From: Neodontobutis hainanensis
Lineage: Eukaryota; Chordata; Actinopteri; Gobiiformes; Odontobutidae
Reading direction: 5' to 3'
Assembly: GCA_024349245.1 (NCBI GenBank)
Contig: JALDNG010000041.1
Coordinates: 7,213,501-7,277,500, forward strand
Length of the DNA stretch: 64,000 nucleotides
Position 1 is the stretch's first letter. Each line of letters begins with the position of its first letter. The notes beneath the pieces are model-generated. The model had not been told where the DNA came from. It made no database searches and saw only the letters and a program-made list of their open reading frames with translations. The translations under genes were made by a program, and so were the position numbers. Positions 38,021 to 50,427 of this stretch are shown in pieces.

Positions 38021-38734
38021 AAAATAAATTCCAAAAGTTAACAGCTGGAGAAGATAAACAATGAGAGAGCAATGTTTTGGAAGTTCTACTGGCAGTAGTA
38101 TATAGCAGTATAAGTAAATAAGCAGTTTGCAATAAATATTTAAAGATGCACAAGCTTGAAACATGAGAGTGAGTTGCCTGTTGATTTTTGTTTGCAACTC
38201 ATCGTTTTATATTTTTACTTTCCATGGTTCACTCCTCTAGTTATTCATTTGGAGGAGTACATTTTTATCTTTTCTTTTACTGGTTGAGGGGCGCTGTAGC
38301 TGTGTGCGAGTTAGTTAGGCTAACACTTAGAGACAGACATTGACAGATTTACATTTGCACTCACATTTACTCACTAAAAAACAGAGAACATCATGACTCC
38401 ACACAGCAAGGCCTTTGCTTTTAGAGTGCAACCTATTCTTCTACCATGCAGCCCTCAGGTCAATATAAAAGTTGAGCTTTAAGAAAATAGTGAGCAATAA
38501 ATGAGCAAAATTGTTTGGAAAACTCAAGGGGCTGTAAGGGGCCGATTAAAATGCAGGTATTAAGGGGAGACGGTCCACCTTTTCCAATTTTCAGGTCGAA
38601 GACGGTGGCACAAATAGGCAGGACTTAAGCTAGGGCAGATATAAAGAGGAAGATCATGAGCCGGAGCAGTTATCAAGAGGCTGGATTTATGTGTACTTTT
38701 AATCAATCGCAGGGCTTTTCCTCAAGTCCAGACA

Positions 38735-38753
38735 ATTATTATTATTATTATTA
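38735..38753. repeat. (ATT)n microsatellite, six units
   Basis: Pure ATT run, followed by a T/A-rich stretch. Confidence 0.85.
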
Positions 38754-39462
38754 AGTTTTAGTACTTTTATTATTTATTTATTTATACACATTAAAAAAAT
38801 CAATTATTCAAGCCAGCCTATATTTTCATACCACTTTTTTATTATAAACAAAGTCACTTACATCCAGATAAAAATATATTTTGTCAATATTTTAATGGCT
38901 GATATTTGTACCACCAGAAACTGAAATTGAATATGTTGTATTTGTATTTCTTTCTAAGTGCTCAAACTGAAATGAATGCTTTTCATCTGAAACCAAATGC
39001 ATTGATAAGTCAATAAATTGTAGTAAATTGAAAATAAATTTGTATTTTGAAATTTAATTTATTTGCTTTGGAACTGCTTTTCCCGAGGTAAAATTTAGAT
39101 CTAGAATATCTTCAGTTTTAGTTCTACAGTTCAGTTTTCTGAGCCGCACATCCGGGTCTTGGAGAGCGCCTTAGATACCCACCCTCCCGATCTACTGCGT
39201 CCCCAATGAGTTTCCTGTGTTCTGATTCAAAAGCTCTTCTCTTTGTTTAAGCTACATTTTTACTCTTCTCTGCCTCAACGTTTATAGTTTTGTTTAGCCT
39301 TGTGCTGCCCTGGCTATATCGTAAGGATTTTAAATTTCTTCATTTTTAAAAGCAAACCAGAGCTTTTGTGCTTTAATAAAGCTGTGGTTGTAAAACATTT
39401 TAAGTAAGTCGTAGATTAGTCATTTATTAGTATAGTTTCAAGATACAAGCCCAAATTATTCA

Positions 39463-39531
39463 GAGAACATTTTATTTCTCATTTATTTTAGGTATTTTGA
39501 ATAAATAAATAAAATGTTAATGAATGTTCTC
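39463..39531. repeat. Nested fold-back sequence
   Basis: AACATTTTATTT (39466-39477) is the exact complement of AAATAAAATGTT (39507-39518). GAGAACATT (39463-39471) also pairs with AATGTTCTC (39523-39531). The two pairings overlap on the left arm. Confidence 0.6.
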
Positions 39532-39644
39532 ATTCATGTTAATTTATTTTTTTGTAGATCAAAGCATGTGCACATTAATAATATAAAAAATAAATAAATT
39601 GCATGGCAATACTTGAATAAAGAACACAAACACACTGCTGTTAA

Positions 39645-39711
39645 CTTGTGCTTTGACTAAAGCACAGGTTAGCGCAGGTGTGGCAGGTGTGGCATATACC
39701 TGCGCTAAACC
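39645..39711. repeat. Two adjacent hairpins, GC-rich second stem
   Basis: TGTGCTTT and AAAGCACA flank a four-base loop (about 39647-39666). GGTTAGCGCAGGT (39667-39679) then pairs with ACCTGCGCTAAACC (39698-39711) with one bulged A. The stems nearly touch, giving a compact double stem-loop in otherwise AT-rich DNA. Confidence 0.65.
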
Positions 39712-40321
39712 CCACCTTCTTTTTTAACCACCACCCCTCACAGAGCACTTTTATGTACACTTGTACATGTAACAGAAGTTTGTCTACTGCATAATTACCT
39801 TAATAACTTAATTACCTTTTTGCAAAAGCCTTCTCAACACCTCTTATTGAACATATAAATATTTTATTATTTCTCACATGATTTGGCAGCTCGGATCTCC
39901 TGCAACAATCCTACAAGAAAGGTCCATAAAATGCACTTAATGCTAAGAAAACTAAACAGTAGCAATTATTTCAAATGATAAAACACAATACAGCACACCT
40001 TCGGTCATCAGACTTGGTGACTACACAGCTGTGACCATTGCCCAAAGGTTTAGGCAGATAAGTAGACTTGGATTGTCTAATTCATTAAGATAGGCTTGCG
40101 TTTAGCAGTTTCAGCTGAAGCATACAGACGAAACAAGAACAAACAGCGCATTGGAAAGTCATGAAACCAGCCATCTTGTAACATTTAGGTGTGCATTTAC
40201 TGTTTTTTCAAATGTTTACTCCACCTGAATGAATCTGTTGAAAATATGGTTGGTTTTCAAAGAGAAGTCCTTCTAACAACATAATGATAGATACTGAAGC
40301 AAACTGAGAAAATAAGTCTTG

Positions 40322-40353
40322 CATTTAGACCTACAGTAAATTAGGTCTAAATG
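40322..40353. repeat. Perfect 12-base inverted repeat
   Basis: CATTTAGACCTA (40322-40333) and TAGGTCTAAATG (40342-40353) flank an eight-base loop. No coding context was found. Confidence 0.65.
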
Positions 40354-40772
40354 ACAGTATATTGTGCTTAACATAATGATGCATAAACCACATAGTACAA
40401 CAAACCAGTAAATTGGCTTTGAAATTGACTTGAAATAAACACATACAGGTTTTTAGTTCATGAAATATGAGTTACAAGGCAGCGCTTCGGGAAAAAAAAT
40501 GGCAACATAAAAGGATGAATAATGACGGAACAAAAGTAATCTCGTAGTGTTGTTATCCAGCACAATGGAATGACAAACGTTCACTGGTGCTCGGCAAAGT
40601 AGCTGTAATGCTTTTTATTGTTTGGAGGTGGCTCTGAAACAGGTGATGCACAGACGGATGTTAATCAAACGCTAAACTAAACCAGTGGTGGAATAGCTCC
40701 ATTTTAGCTTTTCTCTCACTGCCCATGTGAGATGACTGACAATTGCTGTCAGATTCCACTCCATTACACCGG

Positions 40773-40786
40773 CACACACACACACA
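40773..40786. repeat. (CA)7 microsatellite
   Basis: Seven CA units in a row. A shorter CA run also occurs at about 32231-32245. Confidence 0.85.
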
Positions 40787-41102
40787 GACCCACATATATA
40801 TCGATTACTAAAGTCTGCAGCCTGTGGAGTGGTGCCAATGTGAAGTGGGCTTGTAAAGCAGGAGGCATATGCACAATTGGACACATGCTGGAAAATGGAG
40901 AGGTTGCACAAGGACAAATTATGAGCACCTTTCTCCAGTCGACACATAATTGCAAGGCACACAAAAGCTTAAAGATTTAACGCACAATTTCAATATTTGC
41001 CTTCTCTTAGCAAAAGACCTTTTAATATAGTTTTGAATTATGAGAGTTTCAACCCCACTTTTTAAGGGTCTTGAAATGCATTTTACCTTTACTGACCAAA
41101 CT

Positions 41103-41165
41103 AAGGGTGGGCGATATGGCAAAGATATCATGTCACAATTTTTTTTGGGACCATTGCCAAGTATA
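41103..41165 (+). repeat. Possible end of a hAT-like DNA transposon
   Basis: AAGGGTGGGCGATATGGC, then ATATCATGTCACAATTTTTT resemble a recurrent fish transposon terminus (GGGTGGGCGATAT...). The opposite end is not visible nearby. Confidence 0.33.
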
Positions 41166-44100
41166 TTATAATATTAACCATGTAACGTGTAAACCAACAA
41201 GTCTATATCAAGAAAGTAACAGAACCATTTAACACACATTTCCTGCATTTAGACCTGATTTAGTACTGGTTTAGACCTGGTTTTGTTGTGCTTTAGGGCA
41301 GTTAAACATCTGGGAGCACAGTTTAGTCTTATTCAAAGATGGTTTAAGTCATGTTTCTGATTCTGATGTAGATTTCACTTTGCTATAGCAGAGTGTAAAA
41401 ACAGTGACTTAGGGAAAAGATCAATTGACGTGTCAATGGTCTCGCCAAATTGAGAAATTGTCAACACTTGTCCACAATCTAATATTGTAGTGTAATTTTA
41501 GGATTTTCAACACCAACCAAAACCACAGATGATTTATCACAACTGTCATTGACTGGATAAGGTCTCCCTCAAATGAACCTATCTCCAGTAACCCTTGCCT
41601 ACCAACAAACACTTGGATTTGTAGTTTCTGAATTTCACTTGTTCCCTGGTGTCTCTTGTATGACTAAATTTTCACCTGTTGTGTTCTGTACTCTCTGCTC
41701 TTCGTCGATTATTCTCCTATTCTCACCAGGGTCAAAAACATGTGCAAAAGCCATAACTTAGACTTTGATATTCCATTTGATGTATTTGCTTGTAATGTTA
41801 GCGCTCTGAGATTTGAAATCGACTCTTGCTTTTTATTGTAAGCTACAAAAATATAACCCTGAAATGTGACATCAAGGAGAATGCAGGTGCAAAACAGACG
41901 CAATGAGAAGCAAGTGTTGGCTAAAAGTAGCTATTTTCGATACCTATACACTTTCACCAAGGCTTTTTTTTCCATCACAACACCCTTTTCTACTCCAAGC
42001 ATCTATCTGTCAAGCCTAACCCTACTTTACACTTCTTTCAAATGCTCTGTCCGTCTGTCTTTGCCTGTCTATCTATATCTGTCTATTGTGTGGGCTTCAC
42101 TGCCTCACAGAGAAGAACTTTGGTTGCACAAGGTGTGAAATGAGACTGTATTGATCTGTCTGCCTGCAGTCATGTGTTTGTGACTCTGTTTATGGCTGGA
42201 GTGTGGGGGGTGAGTGACAGAGGAAGACTAGTGACATGATTACAACATACTACTGCTCTGTAAAATAGGAACCAGTGACAGGGGACTTTGGTAGAACGCT
42301 GCTATACTTAGGAATACAAGTTTAAAAAAGGTGAAATAAACCATTTACCTTTACATTATAAAAGGATGGACAAAGCAACGTGGAAGGATGGCTAAAGGCT
42401 AAAATGGTGTTTTTTAACCTAGTACCTTCTTTGCATTTCAGATAATAACTTGCTTTTCAAAGGCCATCTATATGATTTAAACCATAATTAAATAAGGCTA
42501 AACTGGGCTCTTCAGGCCTCTCAGCAGGTGGAGCTTTTCTGGGTGGAGTTTGTACGTTCTCAAAATTTTACTGCAAAACCACATAATTGAGTGTTTCTGA
42601 TTGACAACTGGATTGAGACAGTCACAGCAATATTTAACATTATTCCACCATTTATCTGGAGCTGAATGCACTAATACTTCTCATAACTGATTAAGATAGA
42701 TTGGCAATCTTCTGTGCTGCAACTTTTCATTCATTCATCATCTTGCGACTTATTTAGCGCAGGAGCCTTTTCATTTGCTTCTAATTTTCCTTTTTTCTGC
42801 CTGCTTTAATGGTTCACTGCAAATGTTTTTTGAAACCATTTCCTTTGCCTTCACGCCTCCCTCTCTTTTCTCATGCCCATTTTTCCCTCCTGCAATTTCA
42901 TCACCCCTTGATGCATCTACCTTGCACCAGTGCTCTGGCCGTATTTACCTCTGATCCCTCACTTCCATTACTTCCTCTCACTTTCCCCTCATCAGTCCTC
43001 CTTTGGTTCCCTTCTTTTCCTGCATGCGCTCCTTCCTTCCACCCCCCTTCCTTTGTAAGATAATACATTTGCAGCCTGAGTGATCTATTGATTCTCTGGA
43101 CCCCAGCGTCCTTCACAAAGGTAATTTTTTAAGGAGCAAAGAAGATTAGACAGAAACGCAGCACATTTCAGGGTGAAAGGGGCTCTTAAAGGGGCTTTAT
43201 TCATTGATAGAAACATCTGCACTTTGTAGAAAAGGCCATTCCTGAGAAGCAAAAGTTCAAGAGTATACCCCAAATGCCTCTCTAAACCAGTCTGTCCAAA
43301 CCATTGCTTGGAAATAAGCAATGGAAGCCGAACTGAGGATTGAATTGCTCAGCGTTTATCTCTTTTCATTGGTTCACTCCAGATACTTTGAGAGACTTTG
43401 TGAGAAACAGACACAAATTGAACCGTGAAATTTGAAGTATGACAATAGACGATGAAGTGAGACGAAGCAAATTGTATTGTTTTGAAGTTCATCAAATGAA
43501 TGCCACGAGTCATAATGGCTGTCAAGAGATAACAAAGAAACTACTCATTAATCAGCCTCAACAATACGAGCCATGCATTTTCATTGTAATTTTGTTCTTA
43601 CTTTGCTTTAATATGTGCCAACGTTTGTCCACATGGGATGGGGTCTTCAATTTGTTACGCAATGACTTTATTATAATATAGCATCTGGAGCAAAAGGATG
43701 GACGTAACCAGAACTTCTACCATTTTGAAAAGGTGCTTTTTTTGAGTCTGTCTTTTCCTTTAGTAACTCAAGACCCAGTGCATGTTTGGTAAGTTTTGTG
43801 TTTGCTGTGCTATAGCTCAAATATGTGTTTTCACCTTTATTTGATTGATGAAATAAACACAAACAGGGCTTGAAAGTGGCCTGAGCCAGTAGTCAAAATG
43901 TCGGGACCCTCTAGTTTGGTATGTGTATGTGGTCAACCAGGTTAACCCCCAGGCATGGAGGCGCCCCCAACCATGGCACATTTTTTAAATGCACATTTTT
44001 CTCTACATTTACGGCCCTTTTTCACACAGAAGAGTAGTTTTTAGCCCATCTTAAAAAAAGAAACTCATAGCCATCGTTTTAATAAACTTATAAATAAGCT

Positions 44101-44394
44101 AAACTGTTCTGTATGTATTTGTAAAAACCTGATGAATTAGAATGCCTCATTCTTGCCTTGCCTGTATAAGGATGACTTTCTTTTACTTTTGCTTCTTACT
44201 TAAATTAATCAAAAAGAAATGGTAATTAACAGTGAACCAATGAAGTGCTATAGCGTACTTTCAGAAATGCACATGTATAATATTTGGTGGCAACATGTTA
44301 TGTACATTGTTAACGCATATGTTTATTAATAACGTGACCTTTCATATTTGTATTTAATTTTGTAGAGCAGGCAACAGTTTGCCAAGACACATAA

Positions 44395-44475
44395 GGGCAG
44401 CACGTGTTCAAGTTTGCATTAGGATCTGATCAAAAAGGTCCCAGGTTCATTTTGAATGGTCTTTCAGTGACTGTT
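44395..44475 (+). repeat. Second, degenerate copy of the tRNA-like repeat
   Basis: It reads GGGCAGCACGTGTTCA, then GCATTAGGATCTGATC, then AAAAAGGTCCCAGGTTCATT, then GGTCTTTCAGTG. In order these correspond to the blocks of the 36960-37075 copy read in reverse. A deletion and several substitutions separate it from that copy. Confidence 0.5.
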
Positions 44476-46639
44476 TCAGAAGACACATTGAGGACAAATT
44501 AAATGTGCCAGCCTAATTACATTTAATATCACCAGGTGTTATTGTTTATAAGGAAAATTAATGGGGTAATAAGCTAGTGCTGTATTATATAATAATGCTG
44601 CTATGTACATTTAATCTTTTAATCTATATAATTAAAGGTTTTGTTGGCGTTTTATTTCCTTTTTGCTTTGTGTTTCCGTTTTCTCCAGATCTCGAGCTGC
44701 AGTCTAGCGCTCAGTCAATGGCTCTAAGTGATTTGGTCTCAATGTGAAGTCCATGAGGACAAAGGCAGCCATTGTAGTGGAATCAAGTCGGGCACTGACC
44801 GGAGACTAATGCAGGTTACCGTCAATGATAATTAGCCATCATGTTGCTTTTATGTAACCACTTAAATGGATGATAACGACGCATCGTTCTGCACTATTAG
44901 AACTTAACTATGTGTGTTTGTTTTAAACTGAAACTTTTATATTATCCAAGGCTACTGTCCAGTCAAGTCTCATTAAACTTAACACACAAATCTCTTTTCT
45001 TGTCCATCTCCAGCTTAAAAAACCCAAAGGTTTTGGTAAATAAGGGAAGCCACAGGGGAATGTCCTGGAAAAATGTCAGCCAGGCATAACGATGAGATGC
45101 TTGTCTATTTTGTTTGTTATGAGTGAGTCTGGTTGGAGGCAGCACAGGTGATAGTTACTTTGGGCAAATGCAGCTAATAAGGAAAGGGACACAATTGTCG
45201 GTGTGGTATTTTTGCTGTATTATTAAGCAGAAAGATGGACACGGACAATTATTCAAAACAATAAATGTAGTTAGGTGACTAATGACAAAGAGTATTATTA
45301 ACCTCAACACATGACTGCCACTGCCTGGATTTTCTCAATATTATGAGTTGTTTGTCAGTCATAACACCTTAGAGCTGGACAGATGTCGTCCACAGATACT
45401 TATAAAAAACAAAAACAACAACAAAAAAAAGCACAGCCCTAGTCTAAATGCAACCACCATTACACCAAGAATTGTTGGGCAAAACTAAACAAATTAAAGA
45501 GCAAGGGTTTCAAATCAGTATTCGTAACCTGACTAAGCATTTGGGACATACACCAAGCAAAATATAAATCCGACTAGCACAAGTGGGACAGTGCCACTGA
45601 ATATAAAAATGCACAACAATTTAAATAACACAAAAATAACCAAAATAGACCCTGATGGAGCAATGCCTCGTGTTACTTTATGCATTAGTGTATATTTACT
45701 CAAAAGGTGCATTTATTGTAACTTTATGAACACTTTTGGCTCAAAGCTTTCAGAGAGTAGTAGCTTGTAACCTTTCACTAATGTGCTCTATCCAATCACT
45801 GTCAACGCACACCTGTAGCCAGGTGGTCACCTCAACCCAAATCATCTTTTTTAATAAGAATTTTGAATTTCCGGTTGCCTTTTATCCATTGAAAATGTTT
45901 TGCAGTCAACTTAAGTTCAGTTGCTGAAATACAGATGCAGCTCATATTGTTTACAAAGCGTAAAAAAGGCCTAGAAAAACATATGTAATTGTAACATTTA
46001 TAACAACTGATCGAATTCTGTTTGGAGTATGCTTTCTGTCGCCTCGTATTTTCTTCCAGCTCATCCTCTCTTCACCTCTCCCATGAGGAGGGGGACGAGA
46101 CTTTATCAAAACAAATGGGTCTTGTGGAAAATACTGCACTTAGCTGTAATCGCAAGCACTCACACAAACTTCGATGTTTTCTGTCGAGGGCCCAAGAGAT
46201 GGACTTGGCTGCCGGTTTAACAGTTCTCCAGATCTCAGTTCAATTAAAACGTGCTTCTCTCTAGGTTTGAGCAATTTGACTTTTGACTTTAATTTAGTTT
46301 AGTGTTTACTCCATTTAACTTTCCACACTGTTTTATTATGGGTAGAAGACAGACAAAATTGTTAAAATTGGCAGAAAAAAACGGCACTTTTCCCACCACC
46401 ATTATCTGGGCATATCATTTAAAGCCACAACTTGACTTTTGTCCACCAAAAATGTATCAATAACTGGTTAGCTATGCACTTGGGGGCGTTCAAAAGAAAA
46501 TAGCTTTTTATTCTGTATGTGGTTCTTTCCATAGAAGACAGCAAACAACAAATAAGTGCAGATTTATTTTCTCTATCCTTTCTTCTGTTCATTCCCGTTC
46601 AGTTCCTTGAGTCATATCTCTCAATCGCACAAAACCCCA

Positions 46640-46930
46640 TTCACTCGTCTAAACAGCCCAGCTAAGATGGCTATAACTGCTTAGTTACTCCATAAAGGTG
46701 GCATAATGAAAGTCATTGCTCCCCGTTATTGTTGCTACGAGTCACGTTAAGCATATGTTTTAATCCATCCAATGAGGCAAGACGAAGGGTGATTCATATA
46801 AAATGGGAGTGCTTTATGCCGTAAGCAGTTTACAGAGTAAATTACTAAAATAAATTTGTTCTGACGGAGGGTTGCAGTAATGTTTGGGAGGAATAAATAG
46901 TCATTTAAAAACGAAAGAGCTTTGAAGTCC
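46640..46930. other. Candidate conserved non-coding element
   Basis: Repeat-free block with ATGAAAGTCATTGC, GTTTTAATCCATCCAATG and CATTTAAAAACG. Confidence 0.2.
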
Positions 46931-49299
46931 AAATAAGTGGGGTCTAGTGTCTAATTAAAGGCAAAAGTTTTAGCAATCTTCAATAAATCTTTTCTTCCAA
47001 AAGTAACTTAGTTCAAAGTTAAAACCCAATCAAGATATTTTTCACAACAAGATATTGGAAAATAATAAGAAAGTTACCAGTATGTAAAACTCTTCAACAG
47101 ATAAACAGGGGAACAGGTGCATGTTGAAAAAAAACCCAACAACCAAAGAACCAAAGACAAAATAAAATCACATGAAAACAAACACCGATGAGACAATGTC
47201 AGAACTTTGCAATATGGTTGATGGAGGAGCGAAGGCATTACAAACAGATGGCTGATAATAATTAGCTACAGGATGAGACTCACAGTGCACCGCTGGGTTC
47301 GGCTAATACACAATATGCTGGATTCACTTCTGCGCGTAGTCACTTCTGCAAGGTCAATTAGCTTCCATGTGTCTGGTAGAGCATACGGTACGAGAACTCA
47401 GAGCAAACTGTGCAGAAGTTAGGAAAGTATTACTTTTAGTTGCAATGGTTGACAAAAGAGCTTTATTATTGCACATTGTTTTAAAGTTGGAAAAGGATGA
47501 AACAAAAGAAGAGGTATGTGAGAGAATATACTTAATAAAGCTCAGTCATGGATGTTACACCAGACTTTTGTCCAGTTGCTTGATTAAGCATCGTATTTAT
47601 TTATTTTCTCCAATCATGGAATTGGTCTCTGTGGATTTGAGTTGGTTTTCCAGGGACAATAAGAACAGATGGAATTCAAGTGGATAGATATATAATTATT
47701 CTGAGAAGCATAGGATGAAGCCCATAATAAATGAATGTTCTGTTTGGTCTGACAGAATTACAATCAACTGGAATTGGCCAATTTCAATTACAAAATGTAA
47801 ATGAATTTGTCAGACAAGGCAGAAGATCCTGCTTACTATTAAAAATAAAGTAAAAAAAAATTAAAAGATTGCTGACATAGGCATTATGTTTGTTGAATCA
47901 GTTTTTCACTCAGAGCCAGCTTTTATTAAACGTCATCCAAACATAAATAAATATTATGGCCAAACTGTTGGTGAGTTCTCATAATGGCGAGTTTACTTCA
48001 ACCAAATGCTTGTAAATTTTGGGTAAAATCACAGTAAACAGTAGATTTTATTTGTTTTTTATTAAAAAAATGGTTTAATTTAACCTCCCACAGTCACAGT
48101 AGACACACTTACATAACTTGTCCCTTAACATCAAAGGTACATTTTTCTAACTTAACCTGAGTTTCTTTTCACCACTGAGAACTGAAAGAAAATTTGTGAA
48201 GCCTTGGTAAATGTGATTAATAATGGAATAAGCAGCATGCATATGTAATTAAACCCTACCACCTACCTACCACTTTGATAAGAGCTATAGCTGCAAGTTA
48301 ATTAGATGAATATAGCATTGCAAAGGAACTGAAATCTCACCCTTTGCTATATGAGCCCGACTCTGTGTAGTGCATTTAATTGCCATCAAAGGTAGCGTTT
48401 CAAAATCTGTCCTTATCTAAGAAGACTTTTCCTAATCTCTGCTGGAACAGCCCCTCACGGATAGGTTGCACTATCTGCACAACTCCTTTGGACGTCTTTC
48501 TTTGTGAACTGGCAGCGGTAACAGGGTTTACAGCTTTGCTTGCAGAGATAAATTGGCTTACAGTGCGGTGGGAGATAGAGGGGTATTAACTAAGTGCACT
48601 GACAAAGAGAGTGGGAAACTAAGTGTAGGGAGAAGACTAATATACCGTAGATAAAACACAACTAAGCAAGACATGCCAAGAGTTAGCTGTGAAGAGTGCA
48701 ACTCAGTGTGTGGAGGCTGTATGTTTCAATTATCCCCAGATAAATCACAAAACAATGAACGCTGTGTACATCAATCCATATAGTCCTATATACCTTGTTA
48801 ATTTTTTTTCTCAATCAATCTCTACCACCACAGGGTTGCAGGGGACTTAAAGCCAATCCGTTTGACAATTAAAGGGCCCACTCTCAGAAACATAATGACA
48901 GACCTTCACTTACTATTGGATTAGATTTACAAATCCATGGAAGAAAGAAAACCTACAATCCTCTTTTTATTCTTCTACCATCTCTCACTCGCCTTGTTCT
49001 TTGCAACTTGTAATTGTTATATCTTTGTGTCATGTGTCATATCAATAGAAAAGGCGGTTATTGGTGTAATGGAAGGTTACACAAAACATACAATTTTCTT
49101 GCTTTTGACCTGGGTTTGTAAAACAGGAGGAAGTGACATTTTTATACTGATATAAGTTGAAAAAAGTGAAGCTGAGGCTTCAGGTTTAATAGTTATTAGA
49201 TTCAGCACTAGAGATCTAACTAAACTTAATCAGATGTCAAATTTGGGAGATAAATGTCAAGGTAGCCTGGTGTCATTATTATTGGCGGGGCTGCGATCC

Positions 49300-49830
49300 C
49301 GTTCTTTAACAGGCATTTTCAACAGACCAATCGCGACAGTTCATCTTAATACGGACGTGCTTTATGCTTTCTCTCACTGATTGGTTACAAATGCATCCAG
49401 AGGCAGTTTATTCTGTATCTGTTGGTACACCAGAAAAAAAGGGAGTGAGGATACTGAGTGAGAACACCAGTGCGTTTTTTTTTGCTTTCCACCCCAACCA
49501 CCTCGTACTCCTCCCCTTACTTTACGCTAAGTGATAGGAGTTAGTCTCAAATCCAGCAGCCTGTGGGCCTACGGGTGGATTAGCGCCGCGCTCTGCCGTT
49601 ATTCTCTCCGCTTGATTCTACCATGCTCTCACACCGCAGGCAGGAGGCAAGGAGCAGGGGAGCTGATTTCACGGAAGCTTCTGTCGGATTAGACAGGAAG
49701 CTCGAGAGCGCTGCCAAAAGAGGTGGGGACACCTTTCACCTCTGTACCATCCCGGATGTTTAGCCCGTCCATGTCTGTGGGCTTGTGTCTCCCCGCTGCT
49801 CTCGCCGTGTGTCTGATCCATACTCGTCAT
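49300..49830. promoter_or_regulatory. GC-richer, promoter-like or first-exon-like stretch
   Basis: It contains CCAAT boxes in both orientations (ACCAATCGCG near 49325, TGATTGGTTAC near 49378) and then a GC-richer block (49540-49830) with more CpG than its surroundings. A short frame from ATG 49756 begins MFSPSMSVGLCLPAALAVCL and ends at a stop after 40 codons; its start resembles a signal peptide. No TATA box or convincing donor is visible. It may be a promoter with a first exon, or simply a conserved element. Confidence 0.3.
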
Positions 49831-50067
49831 TGGGAATCCTGCTTACATATGATCATCTCTTGTCTTCCCTCTCACTGACTTCGAACCACCTACAGCACTA
49901 GTTCCACTTCTAAAGGGACCCAAACTGCCAGATTATCTTGTTAGAAATGCAATCCTTCCAACGCAAATGTAAAGTTGATGGGGGATTATGACTTTTTAGG
50001 ATTGAAATATAGTGACATTCTTGCCTGATATTTTGTTAAAATGAAGCAAATTTGGGTTATATGTGTG

Positions 50068-50075
50068 TATAATGT
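50068..50075. repeat. Target-site duplication, left copy (TATAATGT)
   Basis: Exact 8-base match to 50420-50427 on the other side of the 344-base element. Confidence 0.8.
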
Positions 50076-50419
50076 TAGCCTGGTTCTACCAGACTCTCGT
50101 ATTTCATTTGTACATAGAGTCTGGCCTCGCTCCATTGACAAGCGTTTACTTCCTTGAATGCGGGAACTCTGTTGAAGTTTAAAACTATTGGATCTGCCCA
50201 GAGTCACTCAGGATCTGCCATAGCCAATCGCTAACGTGTGGTCGTGACGTATGTCATGCGCCGAAACCGACCGGAAACAACAAGTCACTCCCTCTGTTCG
50301 CTGATTGGTCCTACAAAAAATTGATTTCTGGAAACCTAAGAATATACAGCGATCCCAGACTAAGTACTAAAGTGAAATGAAATTGAGCGGAAGTACGTAG
50401 GAGGGCGGAGCCAGGCTAG
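50076..50419 (+). mobile_element. 344-base hAT-type MITE with intact target duplication
   Basis: The element starts TAGCCTGG and ends CCAGGCTAG. Imperfect inverted similarity reaches about 70 bases inward from each end (both arms contain ATTTCATTT, then AGTCTGG, then CGCT). It is flanked by identical 8-base copies of TATAATGT at 50068-50075 and 50420-50427. An 8-base duplication is the hallmark of hAT transposition. There is no open frame of note, so it must have been moved by an enzyme from elsewhere. It is GC-richer than its surroundings. Confidence 0.8.
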
Positions 50420-50427
50420 TATAATGT
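50420..50427. repeat. Target-site duplication, right copy (TATAATGT)
   Basis: Exact 8-base match to 50068-50075. Confidence 0.8.

Larger units (their letters stand above)
37313..44394. other. Non-coding DNA, several fold-back sequences
   Basis: It holds a candidate conserved block (37740-38020), an AT-rich stretch with fold-backs (38700-39720), a 12-base inverted repeat and a strongly pyrimidine-rich tract (about 42780-43060). Confidence 0.5.

Noticed and set aside
47367..47687. 106-codon plus-strand open frame, with a GAAGAG|GTATGT donor-like site inside
   Set aside because: The upstream acceptor is weak and the peptide has no recognisable family; kept out of the gene list as too uncertain.
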